Assembly: GCF_030272615.1 (NCBI RefSeq)
Contig: NC_081407.1
Coordinates: forward strand, 374,591,018-374,655,017
Length of the DNA: 64,000 bases
Direction: 5' to 3'
Source: Cryptomeria japonica
Taxonomy: Eukaryota; Streptophyta; Pinopsida; Cupressales; Cupressaceae
The position numbers were made by a program, and so were the translations under genes. The notes beneath the pieces were generated by a model. That model was not told where the DNA came from. It ran no database searches and worked only from the letters and a program-made list of their open reading frames with translations. This document shows positions 10,315 through 22,169 of this stretch, one piece after another. The stretch's first letter is position 1. Each line of letters starts with the position of its first letter.

Positions 10315-10747
10315 AGTTAGCATCTCATCCATTCCCACATTCACACATCATCAATCCATTCCAACTCTCAAAACATTAAGAGGTTCTTGTCCTAAGTTTT
10401 ATTTCGATATTGCTTGAACCAAACACAAACACATCACTTTTAGAGTGTCTCTACATCTAGGATAAACTCATCCTAAGAGGCATTTCTATGCAGGTTAAAA
10501 CTGGTCTATGAGTGAATCCTCTCATTACTAGGTAGTTGGGTCTGTAACACATCTCAGATCTCTCTAAACCTTGTCATATCAAACTTTGTCAATCAAACAG
10601 AACAAGCAATTCAAGAAAGAACTTTGGTAACATCTATCTTTAGTGCTAGAGATCCGTATGCAAAACACTCCACCAAACATCAATCTTTCATTCCATCACC
10701 AACTCATTATCATTTTCATCAAACTTCAACAAAAACTTGTAAACAAA

Positions 10748-12492
10748 ATGGCTCATACCAGATCACGGTCTAGACAACAAGAAATTAAGGAAGAAGAGGA
10801 GGAAAATATCAATGACTTCCAAGAAGCCCTTGGAAGAAACGCAAATGACAAAAATCCAAGTACTCCCACTCCAGTAGCAATAGAAAGGGCACAACACAAC
10901 CCTCTCTTTAATAGAATTTTTGATGAAATAATCAAGAGCAATGTTGATGCTCACTTTTTAAGACTTGCTCAAGAGGGAGCCAAACTACCCTCTGACTTTG
11001 ATGTTGCACAACTAAGGCAAGCATCAGAATGAAAAAGTCGTAATGATGATGAAAGAGGTCGAGATCACATTAGATACAACCTTCATCAAGGTAATCCCCC
11101 ACCTCCTCCTCCTCCTCCTCCAAATGACATAGACATGTTGTGGCAACAAGTCAAGGATCTCGCGCAACAACTTCCTAGTGGTTTGAAAACTAACCTATTT
11201 TCACTTAATAATATTTGTCCCTATCCCTTTGATAGGAATCTACATATGCCACCTTTTTCACGAGGGTTTGAAACACCCAAGTTCAAAAAGTATAGAGGAA
11301 AAGGAGATCCACATGATCATGTTAGAGAATTCCATTCAACTTGCCTTGAAGTGGCATACAAGGATACATACCTAATGTGACTTTTTTCCCAAAGCTTGGG
11401 AGGAACAACCACATCATGGTTTTCCCGATTACCAGGTGGCATTACGACATTTGAAGAACTTGTCCAAAATTTCCTGGCACACTACTCACACAATATTGAA
11501 TGTGATATCACAATGGCTGATCTATGTAACACTAAACAAAAACTAGGTGAGCTATTTTCAGTCTTTCTACAATGATGGCATCAAATGTCTAGCAGATGTT
11601 CTCTTCAATTACCTAGACGTAAAAGACACAGACTCTTTCAATGACATGATCACCAAAGGCTTAAAAATGTGAGTGGTCTCTGATAAAAAAAAGGCTTATC
11701 AAGATATATAATGAGCCAAAAGATGGCCCTCGCCCACGCTTCAATAGTGACAAGCCTAACTTCTAGAACAAAAACAAAAATGTCATCAACAACGGGGTTG
11801 TGGATGCAAGAAATATCAAAAGTGCACAACCTGTGGTCCGATTTGCAAGACAAAGCCCCCCACCCAAGAATAACATAGTTGCTCCTCCAAATCAAGGATG
11901 CAATGTCCCTCAAGAGGAACCCAAACATCGTCAACAAAATTTTAAACCAAAATGAACATACACTCCCTTAGGGGAACCTATTGAAATGGTGTTACGTCAG
12001 TTGGTTTCTCAAAATCTGGTGACCTTACCCAAAACATCAAATTATGAACCTCAAGTCAAACCTTCATGGTGGAGGGATACCAAACATTGCGATTTCCATC
12101 AAGGGAAAGGGCATAAGACAAGCAATTGTCACAAATTGAAAGATCTTATTCAAGATCTTATTGACCGAGGTGAAATCAAAATTGAAGGACATGACCCAAA
12201 GACAACAAACAATGATCATCTCATGTTTAAAAATCTACTTCCATCACAAGATCAATGGGGTTCTTCCACTTCAAGGAGAAACATAGACACCACTGATTAT
12301 ACGCAAGCCACATATAATTACACTGTGAATCACCTATATGATGCCAGTGAAAAAATTGCAACTATTACCATCAAAAATCCCAGTTCCAACTGCAATGTTG
12401 TTACACGTCGTGGCAAGATTACCATAAAAGTAGCTTCACAAGGCACCACATCTAGCCCAAAGCAATATAACCTTGTGGACCAATTAGATTAA
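10748..12492 (+). pseudogene. Gag of the Tat-type element
   Basis: Particle-forming structural protein. It begins MAHTRSRSRQQE, the style of plant Tat Gag N-termini. A TGA at 11030 interrupts it; the same frame resumes with a poly-Pro stretch at about 11098 and the Gag domain (KYRGKGDPHDHVREF, 11290-11350), stops at 11378-11380, and continues GGTTTSWFSRLPGG. Further frame changes lead to 11986-12492, which holds a zinc-finger-like HCDFHQGKGHKTSNCHKLKD typical of plant gypsy Gag C-termini. At least two stops and one frameshift are present, so it is not functional. Confidence 0.8.
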
Positions 12493-13574
12493 ATGCCCGC
12501 ACTGATATCTATCTTAGAGCTATTGCGCCTATCTCCACCTCATAAAACAATCCTAGATCAAGCTCTCCAAGAGGTGTTAGTCCCTGTAAACCTAAATACA
12601 GATTAGTTCCAATCCATGGTTGGAAATCTAAGGTCATCACCTTGTCTCACTTTCTCTAAAAGTGACAACACATCCTTCCATCAACCTCATAATGTCTCAC
12701 TCCACATTGAAGGGATTATCAATGAGCATAGGATCAAGCGAGTATTGATCAACAACGGAGCAAGATGAATATTTGCACACTACAATTGGTCACAACATTG
12801 GGATATGCAATTGAATCAGTGGATCCTTGCAAGAAGATAACAATAAAAGCCTATGATGATGCAGAGCGTTCATCCAAAGGAGCTGTTTTGCTACCAATCT
12901 GAGTAGGCCCAGTGGTGAAACACATCATCTGTCAAGTTCTGGACCTTCCTCTACCATACAATTTATTGTTAGGAAGATCTTGGATACATGCCATGCAAGA
13001 CGTTCCATCTACTTACCATCAGTGTATCAAGTTCCCGCATAATGGTGTAGAAATCACAATCCTAGGTGATGCAAACCCCTTTGCATATTGTCACAATATC
13101 AATCATCAACCAGAGATTAATGTTCCCAACAAAAAAGAAGCCACCTCATCCACATCATACGTAAGTCCAGCCTCTCTTTCCAGTTCAAACACCACTATAC
13201 CCAAGCAAGAGAAGATTAAGATGAAAATAGCAGAGGAAGGTCCTGGGGAGTACAATTTGAGTCAACTCTTTTGTGTTGGACAAATGTCTACTTCTACTAG
13301 AACTCATGGTAAACCTCAACAGTTACTTCAAAAACTAGTGATCAAGCCAGCATATACTTTGACGTCGTTCATCCTTGGAAAGAGTCAAGAGGAAGAGACC
13401 AGAGATGAGGACTTAGCAGAATGGATCTATAAAGATCCTATCACCACGGAAATCCCACAAGTTAAGCTTCCCACAAATCACTATGGAAAAGGCCTTCTCA
13501 TTATGCAAAGAATGGGATATGATGGTCAAAGTGCTTTGGGACCTTGTAAGCAAGGACGACATGAACCACTATAG
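12493..13574 (+). pseudogene. Retropepsin-like protease with C-terminal G-patch (Tat-type element)
   Basis: The protease strand reads RVLINNGAR where plant elements have VLIDGGA or VLIDNGA; the catalytic Asp is Asn here, and a stop follows at once (about 12766). The conserved later strand YNLLLGRSWIHAM is present at 12958-12996. The reading frame from 12912 ends in a 30-residue G-patch-like motif (13476-13571: GKGLL..M..MGYDGQSALG..KQG..EPL). G-patches are glycine-rich RNA-binding or helicase-activating modules also known next to some betaretroviral proteases. The frame closes with TAG at 13572-13574. Protease dead; G-patch sequence still readable. Confidence 0.75.
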
Positions 13575-13694
13575 CTAGAATTAAAACCTAAGGATAATAC
13601 ATGATTAGGCTTTCAAAAGGAGATCCTTCCCAAGCTCAGATTCAAAGGGAAACCCAACAAACCTCTATATCAACCTACTACAAAGAGGCCACCT

Positions 13695-14738
13695 TTGATT
13701 ATAAAAGCAACATCAAAAATCATAGCAACTACCCCATTGAGGCTAAAAATCCCAGTAAAACCATCTGCAACACCAGTCATCCCACCAATCAAACCAGCAA
13801 CCCTATCTGCAACAACAATAACATCAATAGCACCCTTAGCAGTAGCAACTATATCAGAATTCCCAATAGTATTGACAACACTAACAATTCCAACAAAAGC
13901 AGCAGATTCAACACTACCGATACTCCTTGTATCAGATTCATTGATCCCCATAATTCTTCCTGCAACACCATTCATTTCATCTACAAAGGTACATCGACTG
14001 ATCACACCTGCAGTGTTTAACTCAAAGGATATCCCAGTATGGTATAATAATCAGATACTAGAAAGTGACTTAGAGACTGACTCACATGAGTGGGAATTTG
14101 ATTCGGTACATCTCAATACTTCAGATGAGGAAAACACATCACCCCCTCCACCTCACAAAGAAATCCCTATTTATAGAGAAGCACATATAAAGACCTCTTG
14201 GGTTCCTAAACTGGACACATTTTCCATAGACCCTACATCACATCCTATGCCTAATTCTGACAAGGAGAGTACCATCAACGACCTTCACCACAACGTCTTA
14301 ACCCTCACTGACACATATAATGAACTTAACCTAATCGATGAGGTAATGCCCATTATCCATCCTGAACTCATCAAATGGAACCAACCTAATCCCCCATGCC
14401 TTGACCACTTCCAAAATGATGAGGTGATCATTGAATTTTTGGAACTACGAGATAACATACCAAGTAGGGATCACAAAGCTAGATTCACTATTAAACTTAA
14501 TAGCGTAGAATACTTCGGGGCTGATGCCAAACTTTTTAGTTGCAAAAATACAACAATAAAACATGGATCTTCCAGTGAAAAACACACTATGGCACTGTTT
14601 GCTCCCACAGAAGTAAAAAGAAAGAATGTATCCAATGGTGAGAACCTCTTTGAGGTGCCTGAGGATGAAAGGTTTGACAGTCTCCCTTCTAGTACACAAC
14701 AGGAATGGTCAACAATCCTTATTGAAGAAACACAATAA
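13695..14738 (+). pseudogene. Linker region between protease/G-patch and RT
   Basis: An open frame of 347 codons. The first third is Thr/Ile/Pro/Ala-rich (ITSIAPLAVATI..), followed by an acidic segment (DLETDSHEWEFDS..), then a part like the pre-RT region of Tat elements (NDEVIIEFLELRDNIPS). It ends with TAA eight bases before the RT frame. No catalytic motif is present. In autonomous Tat elements this region would be continuous with pol, so the stop is probably a mutation. Function unknown. Confidence 0.55.
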
Positions 14739-14744
14739 TACAAC

Positions 14745-15639
14745 ATGGGGACTCCTGAAAATCCTCACCACATACATCTAGTATCCCTTTCAAATCCAGA
14801 GGAACAACCTAAGTTTATCGAATTCTTCCAGAAGCACCAGATTAACTTTGCATGGTCATATGTAGACATGTCTGGTCTTGATCTGGATTTAGTCATGCAT
14901 CACCTCACCATCGCAGAAGGAGCCAAACCTGTCAAGAAAAAACTTCTCAAGATGCATCCCCAGATTGCGATACTAGTAAAAGCCGAACTTAAGAAACTCC
15001 TGGATGTTGGTTTCATTAGACCAATTGATTATGCAAATTGGATATCTAATATTGTGTCTGTCAGCAAACCCAATGGGGGCATTCGTATCTACACTAATTT
15101 CAGAGATCTAAACAAGGCATGTCCTAAAGATGATTCTCCCTACCCAACATCGACATAATAGTGGACCTAACAGCAGGACATGCCATGCTTTCACTCATGG
15201 ATGGCTTTTCAGGATACAACAAATAAAGATCGCACTAGAGGATCAACATACGACAACCTTCACATGTCCATGGGGCACATACTGCTGGAATGTAATGCCT
15301 TTTGGTCTAAAGAATGCAAGAGCGACCTACCAACGAGCAATGACCACCATCTTCCATGACATGATGCATACCATAATGGAAGATTATGTCAATGACTTAT
15401 TGGCAAAATCACTAACAAGAAAAGGTCATCTGGAAATATTAGATAAAATCTTTGATAGACTGGAACAATATCATGTTCGACTCAACCCAAAGAAATGTGT
15501 CTTTGGAGTAACCTCAGGGAAGCTTCTAGGATACATTGTCTCAAGCAAAGGCATTAAGGTCGATCCAGCAAAGGTCAAAGCAATCATGGACATGCCACCT
15601 CTGAAGAACATCAGTCAGCTAAGGACATTACAAGGGTAG
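14745..15639 (+). pseudogene. Reverse transcriptase (Tat-type gypsy pol)
   Basis: RNA- and DNA-dependent DNA polymerase of the element. Motifs in order: FAWSYVDMSGLDLDLVMHHL, PVKKKLLKMHP, IRPIDYANWISNIVSV, FRDLNKACPKDD (finger region, to about 15145), LMDGF (palm Asp), CPWGTYCWNVMPFGLKNARATYQR, and YVNDLL at 15385. The catalytic YVDD is changed to YVND, so the second active-site Asp pair is broken. Two single-base losses near 15139 and 15221 shift the frame between the fingers and the palm, and a TAG ends this part at 15637-15639. Dead copy, clearly of the Tat/Ogre style. Confidence 0.88.
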
Positions 15640-16170
15640 CTACAATCCATCCAAAGATTCAATGCACAACTGGCAGATAAGTGTCACCCCTTTACACACT
15701 TGCTACACAAAAATATCCGCTTTCAATGGGATACCAGATGCCAGCAAGTATTCCAGATGCTTAAAGACTATCTCATGAATACACCATTGTTGATCCCACC
15801 AGATCCAAGTAGATCTCTATTACTCTATATTTCAGCAACAAGTACAACATTGGGTGTAATATTGGCACAACACAATGCAGAAGGGAAAGAGTGTGTTGTT
15901 TACTACATCTCTTGTAAACTAGTTGGCTATGAACTCAATTACACACCTATTAAGTGAGCTTGCCTAGCATTAATCTTGGCAGCCACTAAACTGAGGCACT
16001 ATCTGTTAACACACAAAGTACAAATCATTGCCAAAATCGATCCACTAAAGTACTTACTCAGCAAAGCAGCATTTGCATGCCGCTTGGCCAAATGGGTGAT
16101 GATTCTTAGTGAATTTGACATCAAGTATGTGGACCGTAAGTCTATCAAGGGGCAAGTTATTGCAGATTAG
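15640..16170 (+). pseudogene. First RNase H domain (Tat-type gypsy pol)
   Basis: Continues the RT frame after the TAG at 15637. FQWDTRCQQVFQMLKDYLMNTPLLIPPDP marks the connection, and LLLYISATSTTLGVILAQ the first RNase H strand, where the usual LYLAAS-type wording is kept. Then YYISCKLVGYELNYTPIK, LRHYLLTHKVQII and LAKWVMILSEFDIKYVDRKSIKGQVIAD follow. In-frame stops lie at 15955-15957 and 16168-16170. It would degrade the RNA strand of the replication hybrid. In Tat elements this domain is considered partly redundant with a second RNase H that follows here at 16250. Confidence 0.82.
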
Positions 16171-16500
16171 TTGGCCGATGCACCACTCATAGGCGATCAT
16201 CCTCTTATTTCTAATTTTCCAGACGAAGAGATATTCATGATCATAGCAGCACAACACTGGAAACTATACTTTGATGGTTCATACACTAGGCATGGCTCAG
16301 GGGTAGACATTCTATTCATCACACCTCAAGGTGACATCATCCCAAAGTCTTACAGGCTCACATTTCCATGCACAAACAACATAGTTGAGTATGAGGCCTT
16401 GATCGTAGGACTCTGACTAGCCATCCAATGGAAATGAAAATAGCTACAGATATATGGCGACTCCCAATTGGTCATCCGACAAGTAACAAATGAATATCAA
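16171..16500 (+). pseudogene. Second (archaeal-type) RNase H domain
   Basis: The stretch WKLYFDGS (16258 on) with IVEYEALIVGL (Glu about 16390) and YGDSQLVIRQV (Asp about 16460) gives the D-E-D order of a full RNase H fold, separate from the domain just upstream. An additional aRNH placed between RNase H and integrase is a known mark of the Tat lineage of plant gypsy elements. Stops at 16414-16416 and 16435-16437 interrupt it. The catalytic acids themselves appear to be kept. Confidence 0.8.
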
Positions 16501-18008
16501 ACCAAGGATGACAAACTCATGCTGTATAAGAAAATGGTAGACAATCTAAAGGTATCATTTATTACTATCACCTTTGAGCAGATACCCAGAGATCAGAATC
16601 AAACTACTAACACTATGGCTACCATTGCATCTCTCCTAGATCTTCCACAGAATTCAACACGCTATGAGTTCTTGGTAGAACAACTTTGGATTCCCGCTTA
16701 TGATCTCCTCAAATCTGAGATTCTATGTTGCCTTGTTGGTTTTGAATCCTCATGGTATGGTGAGTTCTACACCTACCTCCACGATCATACACTTCCTCCT
16801 AACCAATCGAATAACCAACATAAAACCTTCATTCGCCAAACCGCTCGATATACCATTATTGTTGAAACCCTATACCGACACAATCTTGATGGTACTCTCC
16901 TTCGATGTCTAGAACATGATGAGATAACAAAGGCCTTGGAAGAGGTACATGAAGGAATTTGTGGAACTCATGCAAGTGGTCCATCACTAGCCAAGAAACT
17001 CATGCGCACTGGATACTATTGGCCATCCATGGAAAAAGACTCCTACTACTTTGTCAGAAAATGCAAGAAATGCCAAGTTCATGGAGACCTGATACATGCA
17101 CCAGCATAGGAATTACAACCAATCACAACACCATGGCCCTTTTGTCAATGGGGACTTGACCTTGTGGGTAAAATTCATCCATCTTCATCCAACGGCCACA
17201 AGTTCATCATTACCGCCACCGAATACTTCACAAAGTGGATCGAAGCTGTTCCACTTACCCAAGTCATCGGCAAGCAGATCGCCTCATTCATCCTCAATTA
17301 CATCATCTGCCGGTATGATGTACCCATGTCCATCATCACAGATAACGGGATTCCTTTCAAAAATTAGGATGTTTGTGAGCTTTGTGAGAAGTTTTACATC
17401 CAACACTGCTTTTCCACTCCCTATTACCCACAAGGAAATGGTTAGGTTGAAGCATCAAACAAGAACATATTAAAAATCCTCAAGAAAATAGTCAATGATG
17501 TCGACCATGATTGGCATGTTCAACTAAATCCAGCACTATGGGCATACCGAACTAGTATTCAAACCCCTATAGGCACAACTCCCTACTCACCGGTCTATGG
17601 TGCAGAAGCTATCTTACCTATTGAGGTTGAAATACCATCACTATGGGTTTCCCTGCATAATCTCATTGATGGTGAAGCATGCAAAGTATCACGTCTTCAA
17701 GACTTGGAACTACTGGACAAGAAAAGACAAGCTACATACAATCACCTCAAAGCCTATCAGTACTGCATGAGCAGAAGCTATAATCATTGAGTCAACCTCG
17801 CACATTTGAGGTAGGTGATCTTGTTCTTTGAGATAATCCTCATAACCAACCAAACATAGAACATCAAGGAAATTTTGAATTAAACTGGCTAGGTCCATAT
17901 GTTATCACTGCTGTATTTGGGTCCGGGGCATATCAGTTGGCTACTTCAGAAGGAGAACCGCTAGCAGATCCGATCAACAACATGCACCTCAAAAGGTTTT
18001 ATACATAA
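16501..18008 (+). pseudogene. Integrase (Tat-type gypsy pol)
   Basis: DNA integrase. The zinc-binding HHCC domain is complete: HEGICGTH with CKKC 30 residues later (16948-17073). After a TAG (17107-17109) the core shows WGLDLVG (first Asp), ITDNG (second Asp, about 17337) and GNG followed by a stop and VEASN (Glu, about 17450). A TAG after PFKN at 17365 and many stops after 17790 damage the rest. The C-terminal part keeps ALWAYRTS and TTPYSPVYGAEA, both typical of plant gypsy integrases. It ends at about LKRFYT, 18008. Confidence 0.85.
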
Positions 18009-18348
18009 GTTGCACAGAGCATCAGTCTCCCATACATACCAGAAAAACACCAAAAACATTCAGATAAAATGTCCCAAAGAAATACAAAAAAAATAAAAAA
18101 TAGTAAAGAAAAATCATGCATCCAAACGGTGAACAACCACTCCAGTGGCACCTTGGGTAAGTGCGATGGTGAAAACCTGGCAAACAAGCACCATTCGTAA
18201 AGGCTATGGCTCTATTGTCTTTCAGACTTGTTGCGATCACATTCATTTGCATCCAGTCATCCATCAATCCAAAACCATGGCTTGTTATTGATCTGCAATC
18301 AAGGATAGTACTTCAGGCATCTTGCATCCCACTTTTTCATAGTCATAT
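18009..18348 (+). other. 3' untranslated region of the Tat-type element
   Basis: No coding frame continues from integrase. The sequence is A-rich in its first 100 bases and leads into the polypurine tract. Nothing else is recognised. Confidence 0.5.
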
Positions 18349-18361
18349 CTAAACTGGGGGC
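18349..18361 (+). promoter_or_regulatory. Polypurine tract of the Tat-type element
   Basis: TAAACTGGGGGCA about 340 bases after integrase. AAACTGGGGGCA is a usual form of this signal in plant gypsy elements. The following TGCCCTTAATCG (from 18363) could start the 3' LTR, but no matching 5' LTR start was found. Confidence 0.55.
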
Positions 18362-18362
18362 A

Positions 18363-19744
18363 ATGCCCTTAATCGAGTTGATGGAAGTGGATTATACATT
18401 ATTTTGTGATTCATTGAGTTCTTCATTCAAAACTATCTCACAAAATCCAAAAACATTCAAAAAATTGTCTCACAAAAACTCCAAAAACATTCAAAACAAT
18501 CATCAAAATACCAAAAACATTGGAAAACTATCTCACAAAATCCACAAACATCAGAAAACATCAAAAATAAATCAAAAATAGGGCAACACCTTGTACATAC
18601 GAATCCAAGCAAACACCAAACATTGTGAAATACTCAAATGATGACCACTTATCACATCAACCAAACAATCAACGTCAAACATGCAAACTGAATAAAACAA
18701 GGATGCATCCTTCCTTACCAAAACAAAGATAAGATGACATTTTCTTTGACAAGAAAATTATGTTTAAAGCTAACAAGTACTTGGTTGGTTTGTAGGTTAT
18801 TTATTCATTTATATCAGGTTCCTACGCTACTCCGGGATATCCACAAGTGATTAGAGTGGCCAGGATGGTTCCTAAGCATTGTTTGTATGTCTTCTGTGAA
18901 TTATTCTGATGAAATTCTAGGGCATGTACTAATGGTGTCTACATGGGAAGTTCACTAAAGCTACATGATCATATGCAAAATACAGTCATGGATCACTATG
19001 GCTTACTGACTACATCGTATACCTCGAACATATGAGCATGAACCATTATTGAGGGTCCATATTCTGTATTCTTTATTTATGTTGCTTGTTTGCAGGTACA
19101 ATGTTCCATCCTTGGTTCCTACTACCTCATCCAAGATTGATACTACCAATGCTCAATGATGAAAATAAAAGCACTATGGATCATCATTCCATATCATCTA
19201 TTTATATTGCATTCCATTGCATTCCACCCATCCATACATTCATAAATAGCTACATATCATGCATACATAGTCATAACAATGCATACTCTATTTCGCTCTT
19301 CTTCCATAGGAATAGGTCCTCCATTTTCTTCTATCTAACATCGAATCCCCACCTCACCCTCCCTATCTTGATCATCAACATCATCATAATCCCTTCATCA
19401 TGTCCCAATCAACTCAATCAAGCCACGTTCATCACCATCCATCTCTAAATAGGAGAGATCGTGTTTCCCATCCTAAGTCATCCTCTAAATCAAGCAAGTT
19501 ACTCTATCTGCATAGGTACATCAACTCACACACACCTAGACTATCAACAGATACTCTGATCAAGTATCTTCGGGACTCAACAGGTAATCGATCATGGCAA
19601 TCCTAGACTACAACAGACATTTATCATAATGACCTAGTCTCAACAAGGCTACTACAATTCACCACAACCATCCATCACACACACACACACTATCAATTGA
19701 TCAACCAATTAAACACAATCCAATAGACAATTACATCAATTTTC
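18363..19744. other. Gene-free region, possibly a remnant of the Tat 3' LTR
   Basis: No gene is supported. It contains the CAAAAACATTCAAAA repeat (18425-18585) and a short AC run (about 19678-19692). A TTATTTATG..TTGTTTGCAGGTACA stretch near 19072-19098 resembles a splice acceptor, but there is no gene to attach it to. It may be the 3' LTR of the Tat element, yet it shows no similarity by eye to 6624-9456. Confidence 0.4.
18425..18585 (+). repeat. Degenerate tandem repeat with CAAAAACATTCAAAA core
   Basis: About four units of roughly 35-45 bases: ATCTCACAAAATCC or TCTCACAAAAACTCC followed by AAAAACATTCAAAA or AAACATCAGAAAA. Shorter related pieces occur upstream at about 18043-18062. Confidence 0.75.
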
Positions 19745-19913
19745 TAAGTCTCAACGAGTATTTTGCTTCCTATACCTTGACTTCATTGATGTGGTGTTGT
19801 TTCATGCTTTAACTGTTAATTATCAGATATGATTTGTGGTTTAAGTTGATTGTGTTTTTGTGCAAACTGATTCACCCCCACCCTCCCCCTCAGTTTTTTG
19901 CATTGTTGCCAAT
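19745..19913 (+). mobile_element. Plus-strand LTR 3'-end fragment
   Basis: It matches the terminal part of the H-type LTRs: GTGGTGTTGT.., TAACTGTTAAT.., then ACTGATTCACCCCC..CCTCAG and GCATTGTTGCCA. It faces the opposite way to the LTR of element E that starts immediately after it. Only the last 170 bases are present. Confidence 0.6.
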
Positions 19914-21008
19914 TTTTGGAATCAAGAGAACACTGAGAGTGATCTTTCAACCACTTAATGCAAATGAAGAAAAGTAAAGTGCAGAAACACAAAGCCAAGA
20001 TCAACAACACCATAACACCAAGACTTTTATGTGGAAACTCAGTTAAGGGAAAAACCATGGTGGAATTAAAACCCACAATATTAATATACTCCGGGTTAGA
20101 AGTATAAAAATATTACATAAGGGGAATGCACATGCGTTCAGGCACACTGCCTAGAGCTCACTACTCAGTTACAAGTAAGGGCTACAACCCGGAAGGCTCG
20201 CTACCTTAAAAAATGTTTACAAATGATTACAAGAAGGTTTGAAATATTTAATAGAATCAACAAATTCCTAAGTATAGTTTTGGTTAAGCACAAAACATAT
20301 GATCGCACTCTGCTCTGCTATTGTGCTCTATTCTGATATTCTGCATTATACTGGAGCACCAATCTTTCGACCGTGTATGTGAAACTATGCACAATCATTA
20401 ATAAACACTTCACACATAACCATAGATCTCCCAAATGATCAAATCAATCAGTCTAATATATCTGTAACATCAAATTAGATCAATTCCATGTCAGCCCAAA
20501 AACTGCATAGTATACAAATGAAACGTGTTACCCAAGTTGGCTCAAACCAATCCAAAAACAACTAAGCAAACCAAAACAAGATGTCCACAAACTTCCCATA
20601 TGTCATCTTAACAACCTTGAACATGCAAACAACTACCAAAATTACTTTGCATGATCCGCACAATGAATCTTCACACGTTACTGCCAGAGAACACTATTCT
20701 ACCAGAAAATTGTCTACCGATCTTCCAACTTACTCAATTCACAGCACCGGAGACCATAAACCTGACATAAGTCATATTACACAACCACAATGCATCTCTA
20801 AGATTTGTGACACCAAATACTCAACACAACTAATCTACCAACCAAAACATTGTACACTCTATCGGATAACATGTTCTTCTCACTGGACCTCACCGAGCCT
20901 CAATCAATCTTCCACTATGAATGAATCATAAACTGCGGATTGGATATCTGAAACAAGTTGCCATCAATGACAATATCTTATCATCAATATAGTGTCTCTT
21001 GCCAAATA
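19914..21008 (-). mobile_element. 3' LTR of element E
   Basis: On the minus strand it starts TATTTGGCAAGAGAC next to the polypurine tract and ends CTCTCAGTG..GATTCCAAAA, the same ending as the F LTRs. It holds the CCACCATGGTTTTTCCC..GTTTCCACAT block (plus 20031-20076) and the TTGTCATTGATGGCAA motif near its start (plus 20958-20974). The terminal TG is mutated to TA. Confidence 0.75.
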
Positions 21009-21193
21009 TCTCCCCCTTTGGCATTCATGGCAATACTTAGTGAAGAATTACTAAGTGTCAAACCAAAAGCAAAATATATACACTACAACCAAAAATATAA
21101 CTACCAGACTCCAAAGACTCAAAGAATCAAATATCTCCCCCTAAGATAAACATTTTTCACTCATCTATCCTCCCCCTTTGACATTAATGACAA
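21009..21193 (-). promoter_or_regulatory. Paired polypurine tracts of element E
   Basis: The minus strand carries GCCAAAGGGGGAGA (plus 21009-21021) touching the LTR, and TGTCATTAATGTCAAAGGGGGAGGA (plus 21169-21193, shown here in shortened form as motif plus tract) 150 bases further inside. The same doubling is seen in F, G and H. Confidence 0.7.
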
Positions 21194-21347
21194 AGGTAGA
21201 ATTCTGGAAATCAAAACTTGAAGCCAAAAATGCTATTTACATATGTACACACTGACTTAACTCACAAAAATTTGAAGATATCAGCATAAGAATTCTTCAA
21301 TGAGTCAAACTGGTTGTCCCAGCTTTTTTTCAGATTTTCCAACATGG

Positions 21348-21575
21348 TTATGAACCCACTAAGAAAATTTCTTGTGCCTCTATTGTCTTTACATCTTCCA
21401 GATCATGGCTAGCCAGATCATCTTGAGTATCTTTGAGAGCACTCAACATAGTGTTCATCTTAGGAGTAATGAGACTCTTAACTTCACCAACTCTCCTAAT
21501 TATTCTCTCTTGGTCATGGTTCAAGACTCTAATTTTCTCAAGTAGAGATATTACCTGATTCTCATGACTACTCAA
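21348..21575 (-). pseudogene. C-terminal fragment of ORF2 in element E
   Basis: Seventy-five codons of helical, charged sequence (LLEKIRVLNHDQERIIRRVGE.. in part), in the position equivalent to the C-terminal helical part of ORF2 in element F (about 52500-52770). The surrounding frames are broken. The function is unknown; the composition suggests a coiled coil. Confidence 0.45.
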
Positions 21576-22164
21576 TGATACCGATAGGGGATTAACTGAT
21601 TGAGATATACACTCCAGCTCATCCTCATGTGCCTTGGACTTCTTCTCAATGTTCTGGGGAACTTAGACTAAGATAAGCATGATTTGTACAAGTTTCGACC
21701 TTGGGACAATGCAACTTACATGTTCTTCACACAAACATCTAAAGTGACTCTATCTTTGGCAATCATCCTTTTCATATTTCGAAGTCTCTTTGCATTAAAT
21801 TCATTTTGGACTTTTTCTTCTGTAGACTTTTCAAAAGAATCAAAATGTTTATTGACAGAATTAATCAAACTCCTTAATTGCTCGGATGGAGTATCTGAAG
21901 TATCCTTTTAAAATGAGGGTATCAACTTTTCAAAAACACTGGTTGCTAGGGTTAGCAACATACTATCCTCAGTATGAGATTTCAAAAGATCCTCACTAGC
22001 CTTGGATTATGCAAATGATGCAAGTTGAAGCTTTTGAATTGGGGACAAAGAAGCAAGGTTAATCATACCTTGAATGAATTCCAGACCATCAACAATTTTA
22101 TTTCCCTTTACTATCTCTGCCTCATACTTGACTTCAACCTTGACCTCCACTTTTGCTCTTTTTG

Positions 22165-22169
22165 CATTC
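22165..22169. repeat. Target-site duplication of element D, left copy (CATTC)
   Basis: CATTC here and at 27227-27231, directly outside the two LTRs of element D. The match is perfect. Confidence 0.95.

Larger units (their letters stand above)
6624..18362 (+). mobile_element. Decayed Tat/Ogre-type Ty3/gypsy element
   Basis: Layout: a long LTR-like and leader region (6624-9456), a PBS-like site (9457), an extra ORF (9631-10314), gag (10748-12492), protease plus G-patch (12493-13574), a linker ORF (13695-14738), RT, RNase H, a second RNase H and integrase (14745-18008), and a polypurine tract (18349-18361). The second RNase H and the pre-gag ORF are hallmarks of the Tat/Ogre lineage. Left and right ends are uncertain: no 3' LTR matching 6624 was found. 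Stops and frameshifts in every gene show it is an old copy. Confidence 0.7.

Noticed and set aside
13601..14020. Asn/Ser/Thr-rich 139-codon frame
   Set aside because: Overlaps the longer linker frame 13695-14738 of the Tat-type element and has low-complexity composition; a frame shadow.
19086..19448. 120-codon frame rich in Ile, His and Ser
   Set aside because: No domain, no neighbour supporting it, low complexity at its end; probably chance.
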